A stretch of DNA of 52,587 nucleotides, taken from contig QCWD01000010.1 of the NCBI GenBank assembly GCA_013114725.1, forward strand, positions 1 to 52,587. The letters are read 5' to 3'. A program made the position numbers and the translations under genes. Origin of the DNA: Nitrososphaeraceae archaeon (GTDB lineage: Archaea; Thermoproteota; Nitrososphaeria; Nitrososphaerales; Nitrososphaeraceae). This document shows, piece after piece, positions 25,111-33,690 of this stretch. Numbering within the stretch: the stretch's first letter is position 1; the number at the start of each line of letters is the position of its first letter. The notes under the pieces are model-generated. The model made no database searches, was not told the DNA's origin, and saw only the letters and a list, made by a program, of their open reading frames with translations.

Positions 25111-27072
25111 TTATATTTCTAATTCTTTTTTTATCTTTGCAAGTTTCTCTCTATACTGTATTGCTTTTTCAAACTCCAGTTCTTCGGCATATTTTTTCAT
25201 CATTGTCTCGGTTTCAATCATCATTTTCTTTAAATCGTTTTTGGTCATGGATTTAATGTTCAGGTCCACTACCTTGTTTTCTTTTATGGACGATTCAAAA
25301 GATACCGGTTTTGATATTGAAGCTGGAGTTATATTGTGCTTTATATTAAATTCAATCTGTTTTTGACGCCTCCTTGCAGTTTCTTTTATTGCCCTATCAA
25401 TAGAACCTGTTATCTGGTCTGCGTAAAGGATTACCTTTCCTTCAATATTTCTTGCAGCCCTTCCAAAAGTTTGTATGAGACTGGTATCGTTTCGAAGAAA
25501 GCCTTCCTTGTCTGCATCAAGTATTATTACAAGTGCCACTTCGGGAATATCAAGTCCTTCTCGAAGTAAGTTGATCCCCACAAGGACGTCGTATTCTCCA
25601 AGTCGTAGCTGTCGTATCAATTCGATTCTTTCCAACCCTTCAATTTCTGAATGAATGTATCTTACTTTGACTTCATTTTTTGCCAGAAATTCTGCCAGGT
25701 CTTCAGCCATCCTTTTGGTCAGAGTTGTTATCAGGCATCTTTGATTCTTTTTGACACAGTCTTTTATTTCCAGCATCAGATCCTTTATCTGGTCTTTGGT
25801 TGGTCTTATCTGGACACTTGGGTCAACAAGTCCTGTTGGCCTAACCAGTTGTTCCACTATGTTTGTACTTTTTTCTACCTCATAATTAGATGGTGTTGCA
25901 GACATAAAGATAACATTATTCAAATATTTTTCAAATTCAGGAAATTTTAGCGGCCTGTTATCAAATGCGCTGGGAAGCCTAAATCCATAATCGACAAGAG
26001 ACTTTTTCCTCGTGTAGTCACCTTTGTACATCCCCCTCAGTTGAGGAAGTGTAACGTGGGATTCGTCTATTACCAAAAGAAAATCGTTACCAAAAAAATC
26101 CAAAAGACAGAATGGAGGTTGGCCAGGGCTTCGTCCATCAAAATGTCTGGAATAATTTTCAATTCCCGAACAGTATCCTAGCTCACTTATCATTTCCAGA
26201 TCATAGTTTGTCCTAGAGATCAATCTCTGTCTTTTGAGCTCGTCTGGTAAGTTCTGTGACCACTGATCAAGCTCATTTTTGATAGAAAGAACGGCCTTGC
26301 TTCGTGAATCACTATCTATTATGTAGTGTTTTGCTGGAAATATCATGATGTTTGCAATCTGTTTTATTTTTTCCATAGTCAGATGGTTGTGGACGGTTAT
26401 TTTTTCAATCTCATCTCCAAACAGAGACAGCCGGACTACATCATCAGAATATCCCGGTATTATTTCTACGACATCACCTTTGACCCTGAAATTTCCAGGC
26501 ATCGGTGCAATGTCGTTTCTCTCGTAACGAGCCGCAAGCAGCATGCTGATTATTTTTTTTCGGTTTATTTTCTCACCAACAGAAAATTTTAACGAGGTAT
26601 TTTCCCATTCTTTTGGGGAACCAAGTGAATAAATGCATGAAACGGTGGATACAATAATTGTAGGCTCGCCTGACATCAACATTGCAGTAGCCTCCAGCCT
26701 CATCCTTTCTATCTTTTCATTTACCTCGGTATCTTTTTCTATATATGTGTCTGTCTGTGGTATATAACTTTCGGGCTGGTAATAGTCATAAAAACTCACA
26801 AAATATCCGACATTGTTTGCTGGAAAAAATTCTTTAAATTCAGAATACAGTTGTGCTGCTAGTGTCTTGTTGTGAGATATTACCAGAGTATTTTTATTGG
26901 TTCTTTCAATGACGTTTGCAATGGTGAAAGTTTTACCGCTGCCAGTTACCCCCAAAAGTGTTTGAACAGACCGCGGTTTTTTAATTATATTTTCTGTGAG
27001 GTCATCTATAGCTTGTGGTTGGTCACCTTTTGGTGTAAAAATTTTATCTGATAACTTGAATTGTTTTTTCAT
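25111..27072 (-). CDS. uvrB: Excinuclease ABC subunit B
   Basis: 653 residues, full length. Walker A GVTGSGKTFT (41-50), the DNA-gripping beta hairpin YYQPESYIPQTDTYIEKD, the DESHVTLPQ helicase motif II, MSATPSNYEVEKS and GRAARNIEG motif VI are all present. A C-terminal UVR coiled coil (LEFEKAIQYREKLAKIKKEL) binds UvrC. First gene of the uvrBAC operon; 51 bases separate it from uvrA. ATG at 27072. Confidence 0.96.
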   Translation of the reverse strand: MKKQFKLSDKIFTPKGDQPQAIDDLTENIIKKPRSVQTLLGVTGSGKTFTIANVIERTNKNTLVISHNKTLAAQLYSEFKEFFPANNVGYFVSFYDYYQPESYIPQTDTYIEKDTEVNEKIERMRLEATAMLMSGEPTIIVSTVSCIYSLGSPKEWENTSLKFSVGEKINRKKIISMLLAARYERNDIAPMPGNFRVKGDVVEIIPGYSDDVVRLSLFGDEIEKITVHNHLTMEKIKQIANIMIFPAKHYIIDSDSRSKAVLSIKNELDQWSQNLPDELKRQRLISRTNYDLEMISELGYCSGIENYSRHFDGRSPGQPPFCLLDFFGNDFLLVIDESHVTLPQLRGMYKGDYTRKKSLVDYGFRLPSAFDNRPLKFPEFEKYLNNVIFMSATPSNYEVEKSTNIVEQLVRPTGLVDPSVQIRPTKDQIKDLMLEIKDCVKKNQRCLITTLTKRMAEDLAEFLAKNEVKVRYIHSEIEGLERIELIRQLRLGEYDVLVGINLLREGLDIPEVALVIILDADKEGFLRNDTSLIQTFGRAARNIEGKVILYADQITGSIDRAIKETARRRQKQIEFNIKHNITPASISKPVSFESSIKENKVVDLNIKSMTKNDLKKMMIETETMMKKYAEELEFEKAIQYREKLAKIKKELEI

Positions 27073-27258
27073 GTTCTGTTCGTGTTTTTATTTTATTGTT
27101 AAATAATAGAAAGTTCCTTTTTCGGTATTTTAATTTTCGTCACGTTGATAGATTTGAATAAGTAATTTTTTGTTATTTTCAAATAAAAGGTAGATGATTT
27201 TGTATATGGCAAAAAAGGTTTTAAAATAGATTTTGTTTCTGTTACGGTAAATTTATGA

Positions 27259-27807
27259 TCATTCTTTCCATTTAATGGAACAGCCAATTGATGGGTCAAA
27301 ATCCTTTTCAATTGTACTGTTGTTCAGAATTGTTGAAATGTTGTGTTTCATTATTTCGGTTGTGGGAATGGATTCAGGCTCCACTGCATCGTTTATCCTT
27401 CCATGATATACCAAGACGAAGTCTGAATTAAAGAGGAATGGGTCTGGGGTGCAGACGGCACCGTATTTTTTTGCAATCTCTTGGGTTTCATCAAAAATAT
27501 AAGGAAAATTCAAATCATGTTCTTTTGAAAATTTTACCATGTTCTCGTATCCCTCACCCTCATAAGATGGGTCGTTGCTGTTAATTCCTATAATTTGTAA
27601 ATCATCAGTAGAAAAACTAGATTGTAATTTTGTCAGGTCGCCGATTCTTGCCTTTACAAATGGGCAGTGGTTACACATAAAAACAATCAGTACTGTTTTA
27701 CTTTTAAAGTCCTCAAGACTATATCTTTTTCCATCAGTACCAAGCAGGTTAAAATCTGGTGCTTTTTGACCCGTTTTTAAAGTTTGGGTGGATAATGTTC
27801 TAGCCAT
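27259..27807 (-). CDS. AhpC/TSA-type thioredoxin-fold protein
   Basis: 182 residues. The redoxin fold starts KTGQKAPDFNLLGTDGKRYS and carries an active site FMCNHCPFVKARIGD with a CxxC pair. It continues IIGINSNDPSYEGEGYENM, typical of the thioredoxin-like redoxin subfamily rather than of 2-Cys peroxiredoxins. The usual cis-Pro segment appears as CTPDPFLF. It is cytoplasmic. The likely role is thiol-disulphide exchange or peroxide reduction; the substrate is unknown. It lies upstream of uvrB on the same strand with a 186-base gap. Confidence 0.82.
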   Translation of the reverse strand: MARTLSTQTLKTGQKAPDFNLLGTDGKRYSLEDFKSKTVLIVFMCNHCPFVKARIGDLTKLQSSFSTDDLQIIGINSNDPSYEGEGYENMVKFSKEHDLNFPYIFDETQEIAKKYGAVCTPDPFLFNSDFVLVYHGRINDAVEPESIPTTEIMKHNISTILNNSTIEKDFDPSIGCSIKWKE

Positions 27808-27896
27808 ATAGTTTTTTGAAATTTATTGTAAATATATCTTTTATTATGTCTTTTATTATCAAATTCCCTTGATGACCATATTTTCTTTTATGTAAT

Positions 27897-28181
27897 TTAG
27901 AGATATTCATCGTCTGATGTTTTTTGTTTTGAGAAAATAAATACCGATTCTCCAGTTGATTCATAGTAGCAATATTGGAATCGATATCCATCGTGTTTTA
28001 TTATATCACCTACATTTGTCGAAAGAATTGCATTGTTTCTTACAATCAATAGTGAATTAGAATTATTGTCTTTAATTTCTGCTTGATAACCGTTTGCTAA
28101 AATCTTACCCAGTAAACCTATATTTCTTATTCTCCTTGCACCTAGAGGTATCTTACTGTTATCAATGAAATAATTTTCAGT
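27897..28181 (-). pseudogene. Coding-like frame of 94 codons without a canonical start
   Basis: Between a stop at 28182-28184 and a stop at 27897 the minus strand reads as a well-composed protein: IPLGARRIRNIGLLGKILAN, then IVRNNAILSTNVGDIIKHDG and YCYYESTGESVFIFSK. No ATG/GTG/TTG occurs in the first 44 codons, and the TAG just before the frame blocks upstream extension. Possible explanations are an ATA/ATT/CTG start, an N-terminal deletion, or a remnant. The overlapping 63-residue frame 27800-27991 is a shadow. Function unknown. Confidence 0.4.
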
Positions 28182-28410
28182 CTAAAAAAATTGTCAAACA
28201 CGTCTAATTATATTTTATTACCATTTTTTTGGTAAATCAAGTTATAAAAGTTGATGTGATAAAAAATACACGCATCCAAATAATTCTAAACATGTTTTTT
28301 CATATACTAATGTTATTAAATGTCTTTAAAAAAAATCAAATAAGTTGGAATATATTTTTGATTTGATTGATTTCTTCACGTATAATTTTATTGGATTTAT
28401 GTTAAATTTG

Positions 28411-29064
28411 TTACAAAATTTTTACGTCACATATCTTTACTAAATTCTTGAATTTTTCAGCATCTTTGCTTGTTCCAACTATTGAATTGTAATGCATAGG
28501 AATTGCAAACAATTTTGGTTTTAATAATTCATTTATTGCATGAGCAGCTTCATGCGGGTCCATTACATATGTACCTGAAACTGGAACAAGTGCAATATCG
28601 GGTTTAAATTCCTTCATTTCAGATATCTCATCAGTATCTCCTGAATGATAAATTCTTGTGTTTTGCAAGGTTAGAATATATCCAACCTTATTATCCTCTT
28701 TTGGATGAAAATTTTTATTGGTGTTATAGGCAGGTACGATTTCAATCTTTGTGTCCAACACATTTATTGTTTCACCGGGTTTTACTATTTTAATATCATT
28801 ACATTTAGTTTCTTTTAACTTTGTTTCACATTCCTGTGGAGCGATGATTTTTGTATTTTCATTTGATATTTTCGATATATCATCAATACTCAAATGATCA
28901 AAATGATTATGAGATATCAAAATGATTTGTGCATCTTTTTGTATATCTCCTTGATTTGATATCTTGTATGGGTCAGTATAAATAACCAGATCTTTTTCCA
29001 TGTCTTTTATTTTAAAACCATCGTGGCCCAACCATTGAAACTCTATGTTATTGTACTTGAACAT
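28411..29064 (-). CDS. Metallo-beta-lactamase-fold metal-dependent hydrolase (UPF0173-like)
   Basis: 217 residues. LISHNHFDHLS is the HxHxDH zinc motif. Further ligands appear in YHSGDTDEI and IPMHYNS. The early FQWLGHDGFKIKD is typical of the UPF0173/UlaG-like branch. Cytoplasmic; substrate unknown. The TTG/ATG choice is clear because ATG 29064 begins just before the first strand. It follows the PIN-domain gene by 26 bases on the same strand. Confidence 0.85.
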   Translation of the reverse strand: MFKYNNIEFQWLGHDGFKIKDMEKDLVIYTDPYKISNQGDIQKDAQIILISHNHFDHLSIDDISKISNENTKIIAPQECETKLKETKCNDIKIVKPGETINVLDTKIEIVPAYNTNKNFHPKEDNKVGYILTLQNTRIYHSGDTDEISEMKEFKPDIALVPVSGTYVMDPHEAAHAINELLKPKLFAIPMHYNSIVGTSKDAEKFKNLVKICDVKIL

Positions 29065-29090
29065 CGATAGAATAAAACAGAATTGAAAAT

Positions 29091-29495
29091 TTAAAGTTGT
29101 CTGTTTCGTTCTTTTCTATAATTTCCTACAATAACTTTGTCATTAGACAAAGTAAATACAAGGACATTGTTTTCAATCAACTTTTTAATCATGTATTTAT
29201 CTATCGTTGCAACACTAACCTTGTATTTTTTTGCATATTCAATCAAAGAATCGTCTACATTTTTCCCAATAAAAGGAATTTCTATTTTTAAAAGCCTGCT
29301 ACAAATCCCTAAAGTGTTTGAGGCCATTTTCGATCTCTTTGGATTTGCGCTTTTCACTAATCGGCCTAATTCAGCAAGTACTAAATCTGGTACTAACAAT
29401 TGAAATTTACCGTATTCGCTTTCAATATCTTTGGTCCTTATAGCAGGTTTATTTGTTATGATGATGAGAAAACTAGTATCGCATAAAACCTGCAT
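29091..29495 (-). CDS. PIN-domain protein, Fcf1/Utp24-like archaeal type
   Basis: 134 residues. The PIN acids are visible in VLCDTSFLI, VLAELGRL and VATIDKYM, and the C-terminal strand reads VLVFTLSNDKVIVG. This pattern resembles the archaeal relatives of the rRNA-processing nucleases Fcf1/Utp23. In archaea such genes often sit close to S6e and aIF2-gamma, as here (30548-32266). No antitoxin gene is adjacent, which argues against a VapBC toxin. Confidence 0.75.
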   Translation of the reverse strand: MQVLCDTSFLIIITNKPAIRTKDIESEYGKFQLLVPDLVLAELGRLVKSANPKRSKMASNTLGICSRLLKIEIPFIGKNVDDSLIEYAKKYKVSVATIDKYMIKKLIENNVLVFTLSNDKVIVGNYRKERNRQL

Positions 29496-29631
29496 ATATA
29501 ATCTTCACTTACCGTAATTTTGATTGCAAGATTATTTTAAATTTACCAGAGTAGAACACTCAAGGTTCTTGTAGTATAGTGTATAATAAAGTATAATAAA
29601 ATAAAAAAAGAAAATAAAAAAGGTTACAAAA

Positions 29632-30048
29632 TTATTTTTCGTAACCTATTTTATCTGCTAAACCAACTACTTCTCGTCCTTTATTGGTAAGTGCGTTGTA
29701 GATTCTTGGTTTACCCCTTCCTCTTGTTTTTTCTTTCTTGATTGTTCTTGCGATTAGACCCAAGTTTGTTGCTCTCTTCATCAAGGATTGACCATATCCC
29801 CAACTTCCCATCGTCACAAGCAGTTCTCTGGTATGCAATTCTTTATTCTTTCTAAGCACTCTCAATAAAGGAATTAATGGTTTGTCATTAATCAATATCT
29901 TTAGAATTTCGAGGTCTATGCTTAGCATTACCGGTTTTGTTACCTTTGCTACTGTTGTGGTTACAATTTTAGGTGCCTGTTTTGCAGGTTTTGTTACCTT
30001 TGCTACTTTTGTTACCTTTACTACTTTTGCTTTTTTATTGTCTTTCAT
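29632..30048 (-). CDS. Winged-helix DNA-binding protein with Lys/Val/Pro-rich tail
   Basis: 138 residues. The first 38 are low complexity: KVVKVTKVAKVTKPAKQAPK, repeats of K-V-T-K/K-V-A-K with prolines. The rest is a compact winged helix: LEILKILINDKPLIPLLRVL, the recognition region WGYGQSLMKRATNLGLIART, and the wing GRGKPRIYNALTNKGREVV. A Lys/Ala/Pro-rich disordered tail plus winged helix is the architecture of linker histone H1, though with no demonstrable homology. Possibly a chromatin or transcription protein alongside the histone at 42603. Confidence 0.7.
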   Translation of the reverse strand: MKDNKKAKVVKVTKVAKVTKPAKQAPKIVTTTVAKVTKPVMLSIDLEILKILINDKPLIPLLRVLRKNKELHTRELLVTMGSWGYGQSLMKRATNLGLIARTIKKEKTRGRGKPRIYNALTNKGREVVGLADKIGYEK

Positions 30049-30331
30049 TGTACAGTGTGTGTCTTTATAAAAGATATGTATTTATTTTTTTTGTTTTTTA
30101 TTTGTTTTTTTGTGTATCTCTTTAATAAAAGAAATGATAAAAATCACGAATCTGTCATATAAATAAAATAATTTCCTATAAAAAAATACTGTTTCTATAT
30201 AACATCAAAAAAATATGATATAAGGCATATTTAGATATTCTCAAACCATTATGAATAAAATTTGGTATTTTTAAGTTTTTTATATGTATTATTTAAAATT
30301 ATTTTAAGTATTTTTTGAATCTTTATAAAAT

Positions 30332-30463
30332 TTACCAAAACTGACCTTTGTCAGAACATGTTAATTCCGCACCACATTTGTTGCAACGTAAATGACATGT
30401 ATTAATACTAATCATCTCATTGTCGCATCTCGGACAGTATACAACATCTTTCTTTTCTACCAT
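30332..30463 (-). CDS. Mini Zn-ribbon protein, 43 residues
   Basis: MVEKKDVVYCPRCDNEMISI, then CHLRCNKCGAELTCSDKGQF. CPRC and CNKC form a zinc ribbon, with an extra Cys at the end. ATG at 30463, stop at 30332-30334. It is divergent from S6e. Function unknown; the form recalls DNA/RNA-binding ribbons of archaea. Confidence 0.6.
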   Translation of the reverse strand: MVEKKDVVYCPRCDNEMISINTCHLRCNKCGAELTCSDKGQFW

Positions 30464-30547
30464 AAACCCCAGCAAAACATTTAATTTATTTCCATTATTT
30501 ATTTTAGAGCATAAAGATTATTTAGCCAAAGATTTTATAAGTTCTCA

Positions 30548-30946
30548 TTGGTACAATTTAAGATCGTAATTTCAGATAAACAAGGTAAAAGTATGAGTCA
30601 TGAACTCAAAGATAAAGAAGCTCAACCAATTCTTGGTTCAAAAATTGGTGATGTTTTTGATTCTACCGTAGTAGGTATCTCTGGTGGAAGGATTCAGATA
30701 ACTGGAGGTAGTGATAAATCCGGAACTCCTATGCGTTCAGATGTTCATGGTGGTGTAAAAAAATACGTTTTACTTTCCAAGGGTGTGGGTATGCAGGATT
30801 CTAAAAAAGGAAATCGCATAAGAAAATTGATAAGAGGGAATTTGATTACTGAAGAAATTTATCAATTAAACTGTAAGTTGATAGATACAATATTTCCAGA
30901 AAAAAAACAAGAACAAGAAACTACTGAAAGCGTAAATAAAGAATGA
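30548..30946 (+). CDS. rps6e: Small ribosomal subunit protein S6e
   Basis: 132 residues from TTG 30548 (MVQFKIVISDKQGKS). Typical S6e core: IGDVFDSTVVGISGGRIQIT, GGSDKSGTPMRSDVHGG and RGNLITEEIYQLNCKL. The C-terminal region is short and acidic (QEQETTESVNKE), as in archaea, without the eukaryotic phospho-tail. Upstream of aIF2-gamma by 42 bases, a conserved archaeal pairing. Confidence 0.93.
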   Translation: MVQFKIVISDKQGKSMSHELKDKEAQPILGSKIGDVFDSTVVGISGGRIQITGGSDKSGTPMRSDVHGGVKKYVLLSKGVGMQDSKKGNRIRKLIRGNLITEEIYQLNCKLIDTIFPEKKQEQETTESVNKE

Positions 30947-30988
30947 ATTTAGGACTAAATTTTAAATATTTCTTATTATAGTGAGGAG

Positions 30989-32266
30989 TTGAATTCGTTG
31001 CACTGGAAAGAAACTTTACCTGATTGGTATATCAAAGAATATGGTGTTCAGCCATGTATTAATATTGGAACTTCAGGCCATGTAGACCATGGAAAAACTA
31101 CTTTAGTTGAGGCAATAACGGGAGTCTGGACCAGTGCACACAGTGAGGAACTTCGCAGAGGCATCACAATAAAGGTTGGTTATGCCGATGCTGCATTTTA
31201 CAAATGTCAGGAATGTCCTGCACCATTATGTTACTCTACAAAACCTGAATGCAACAATTGTGGAAAAAAAAGTGAACTATTAAGAGTTGTCAGTTTTGTT
31301 GATTCTCCAGGACATGAAAGTCTGATGGCAAATATGTTATCAGGCTCTGCCCTAATGGATGGTGCTATACTTGTTATTGCTGCAAACGAAAAAGTCCCAC
31401 GTCCACAGACAAGGGAACATATGCTTGCTTTGCAGGTTCTTGGAATCAAACAGATTGTCTTAGTACAGAATAAGATAGACCTAGTAGAATATAACGATGC
31501 GTTGAACAATTATGAACAGATCAAAGAATTCGTATCAAATACGAACGCCGAATCTGCCCCGATAATACCCATATCTGCTCAACATAACCTAAACATTGAC
31601 GTACTAATAGAATCAATTGAAAATACAATAAAAACCCCACCTCGAAAAAAAGATATTAACCCAATAATGCATGTCCTGCGTTCTTTTGACATAAACAAAC
31701 CCGGTACACCTGTTAAAAATGTTAAAGGAGGTGTTCTTGGAGGTGCATTAGTTCAGGGAGAATTTAATGTAGACGATGAAATTGAGATCCGTCCTGGATT
31801 ACTGGATGAAAAAAAATCCAAATATGATGTGATCTATTCGAAAATAACAAGTCTTGGAACCGGAGCAGGACTGGTAAAAAATGTAAAACCAGGAGGATTG
31901 ATATCGATAGGAACAAAATTGGACCCGACATTTATAAAAAGTGATTCTCTCATAGGGTCGGTAATAGGCAAACCAAGTACTCTGCCGGAAAACATTGACC
32001 AGATCTCTATTACAACCAACTTGTTTGATACGGCGGTGGGTACACAAGAATTGATCCGAGTAGAACCCATAAAAATAAAGGAAATTCTGAGATTAAACAT
32101 AGGAACAGCGGCAACGATAGGTACAGTTACTAGTGCAAAAAGTAAAGAAGCAATCGAAATCAAATTACGAAAACCATTATGTATTTTACCTTCAAGCAGG
32201 GTGGCAATAAGTAGAAAAATTGCTGAAAGATGGCGTCTAATTGGTGCAGGAACAGTAAATAAATAA
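30989..32266 (+). CDS. aif2g: Translation initiation factor aIF2 subunit gamma
   Basis: 425 residues from TTG 30989, with a GTGAGG Shine-Dalgarno-like run just upstream. GTPase motifs: G1 GTSGHVDHGKTTL, G3 DSPGHE, G4 QNKIDLV. The zinc knuckle CQEC...CNNC (64-81) is diagnostic of IF2-gamma. Beta-barrel domains II and III follow, ending RKIAERWRLIGAGTV. It forms the core of the initiator-tRNA ternary complex. Intact. Confidence 0.95.
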   Translation: MNSLHWKETLPDWYIKEYGVQPCINIGTSGHVDHGKTTLVEAITGVWTSAHSEELRRGITIKVGYADAAFYKCQECPAPLCYSTKPECNNCGKKSELLRVVSFVDSPGHESLMANMLSGSALMDGAILVIAANEKVPRPQTREHMLALQVLGIKQIVLVQNKIDLVEYNDALNNYEQIKEFVSNTNAESAPIIPISAQHNLNIDVLIESIENTIKTPPRKKDINPIMHVLRSFDINKPGTPVKNVKGGVLGGALVQGEFNVDDEIEIRPGLLDEKKSKYDVIYSKITSLGTGAGLVKNVKPGGLISIGTKLDPTFIKSDSLIGSVIGKPSTLPENIDQISITTNLFDTAVGTQELIRVEPIKIKEILRLNIGTAATIGTVTSAKSKEAIEIKLRKPLCILPSSRVAISRKIAERWRLIGAGTVNK

Positions 32267-32343
32267 TATTAGATATTTGCATACATACAAATGTACACAA
32301 ATACTTTCTTTTGACATATTAGCATGGTATGTTTTTGTATATT

Positions 32344-32538
32344 TTAAAGTGGATTTTTGTCAAGATTTATTTGAAAATCAGTACTCATATTCAGTGCTTT
32401 TTCTTTCATTAATTCAATATATTCATCATAAGAACTATGAAAACCGCAATGAGTACAAGATACCTCTTTCATATCATCATTAACTGTTGCGTTTTTAGAA
32501 CACATTACACATTTGGCATCCAATACCATAATTAACAT
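32344..32538 (-). CDS. Small zinc-ribbon protein, 64 residues
   Basis: MVLDAKCVMCSKNATV and VSCTHCGFHSSYDEY give two CxxC knuckles 14 residues apart, then a helical charged tail. The ATG at 32529 (fourth residue) is an alternative start. Convergent with aIF2-gamma. No family recognised beyond a zinc ribbon. Confidence 0.65.
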   Translation of the reverse strand: MLIMVLDAKCVMCSKNATVNDDMKEVSCTHCGFHSSYDEYIELMKEKALNMSTDFQINLDKNPL

Positions 32539-32583
32539 ACAGAAATATTTGATTTATGTCTTATGGTGGCAATGCGTAATAGA

Positions 32584-33690
32584 TTAAATTATTCCGACTT
32601 GCCTCAACTTTGTTGGAATATATACTTCTGCTAAATATTTAAAGCCATGTTTGAAAAATGCATCAAGTTCACATTTTTCTTTAGTTTTCAGAAACAAATT
32701 CAACTCCTTCTGCCATTGTTTATCCTGCAGCCATGGTTTCTTTTTCATATCGTTAGCCCTATTAATATCTTCATCTGATGCGCTCAGTCTTGCAACTTCA
32801 GGAATATTATAATCATAAATATCAGAAAACATCATGCCCAAAATTTTTACATCTGGTGTAACAAGTCTTTCACTATCATAACTTAACGATTCACTGCCAA
32901 TTTTATACCTTAGCGCAATTCCTAAACCCCACGGGTCTGCATCAGCAAAAACGGCCACAGGTTTTTTCCATTTCTCACTTAACATTTTGACCATAATTCT
33001 TGTAGCACGGTCAGGTTCACCAGAACCTGTCATTAAAATGGCATTGTATTTTTGAATAAATCCAGATTTTCGTATATTGTTTAATACGGTATCTTTTTCT
33101 ACAACCATTACAAAATCTGCCTTTACATCTTCAATCTCAACATCAAGAATGTTTGTGGGAATTAATTGAGACGTTGCTCTACTTCCCAGACTGCAGTCGA
33201 TAAGGTCTCCTCCGACGCGCAATTTGATGGGTCCAGATATCATTCCCTTTGGTTTTGATGTAACAGAGAATTCTTCTCTTGGTATTTTGGTCAATAGTTC
33301 TATTGCCTTTATTGCATCGTCAGAATTATCCTGATTTTTCCAGAATTTTTCTTTATTTTTTTCGTCTCCCACGGTACTGAGGGTAGCATAGTACATACCT
33401 CTGATTGTACTTTCCATATCCTCCTCAATTAATCTCCTGATTGCATTTGCCATAACAAGATATTGTGAGAAAGTTGGAATTTTCTTGATGGTATCCGGGG
33501 ATATTTTTACAGTTTTATCGCCGATCGTTAGCATTTTCTTTTCTTTTGACCATAATGTATTATCATATCCAACTTTTGGTAAATCAAGAACAGGTATTTT
33601 ATGTAGTTCTATAAGGTCTGTTGAAACATTTTTCATTATTTTCTTGATTTTAGTCACTATTTCCTGATGCCTTTTGTTTTGCATCGTCAT
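32584..33690 (-). CDS. top6A: DNA topoisomerase VI subunit A
   Basis: 368 residues. The 5Y-CAP domain carries the catalytic Tyr in IRGMYYATLS. The TOPRIM domain shows MVVEKDTVL (Glu) and AVFADADPWGLGIALRY (DxD). Homologue of Spo11. It makes the double-strand break during type IIB strand passage, with ATP hydrolysis by Top6B. The start overlaps the top6B stop by four bases (ATGA), so the subunits are translationally coupled. Full length. Confidence 0.95.
   Translation of the reverse strand: MTMQNKRHQEIVTKIKKIMKNVSTDLIELHKIPVLDLPKVGYDNTLWSKEKKMLTIGDKTVKISPDTIKKIPTFSQYLVMANAIRRLIEEDMESTIRGMYYATLSTVGDEKNKEKFWKNQDNSDDAIKAIELLTKIPREEFSVTSKPKGMISGPIKLRVGGDLIDCSLGSRATSQLIPTNILDVEIEDVKADFVMVVEKDTVLNNIRKSGFIQKYNAILMTGSGEPDRATRIMVKMLSEKWKKPVAVFADADPWGLGIALRYKIGSESLSYDSERLVTPDVKILGMMFSDIYDYNIPEVARLSASDEDINRANDMKKKPWLQDKQWQKELNLFLKTKEKCELDAFFKHGFKYLAEVYIPTKLRQVGII

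Noticed and set aside
27800-27991. 63-residue minus-strand frame
   Set aside because: Composition is poor, and it overlaps in another frame the better 27897-28181 sequence.
29091-29495. VapC toxin of a toxin-antitoxin pair
   Set aside because: No antitoxin gene is next to it, and the sequence resembles Fcf1-type PIN proteins found near S6e/aIF2-gamma.
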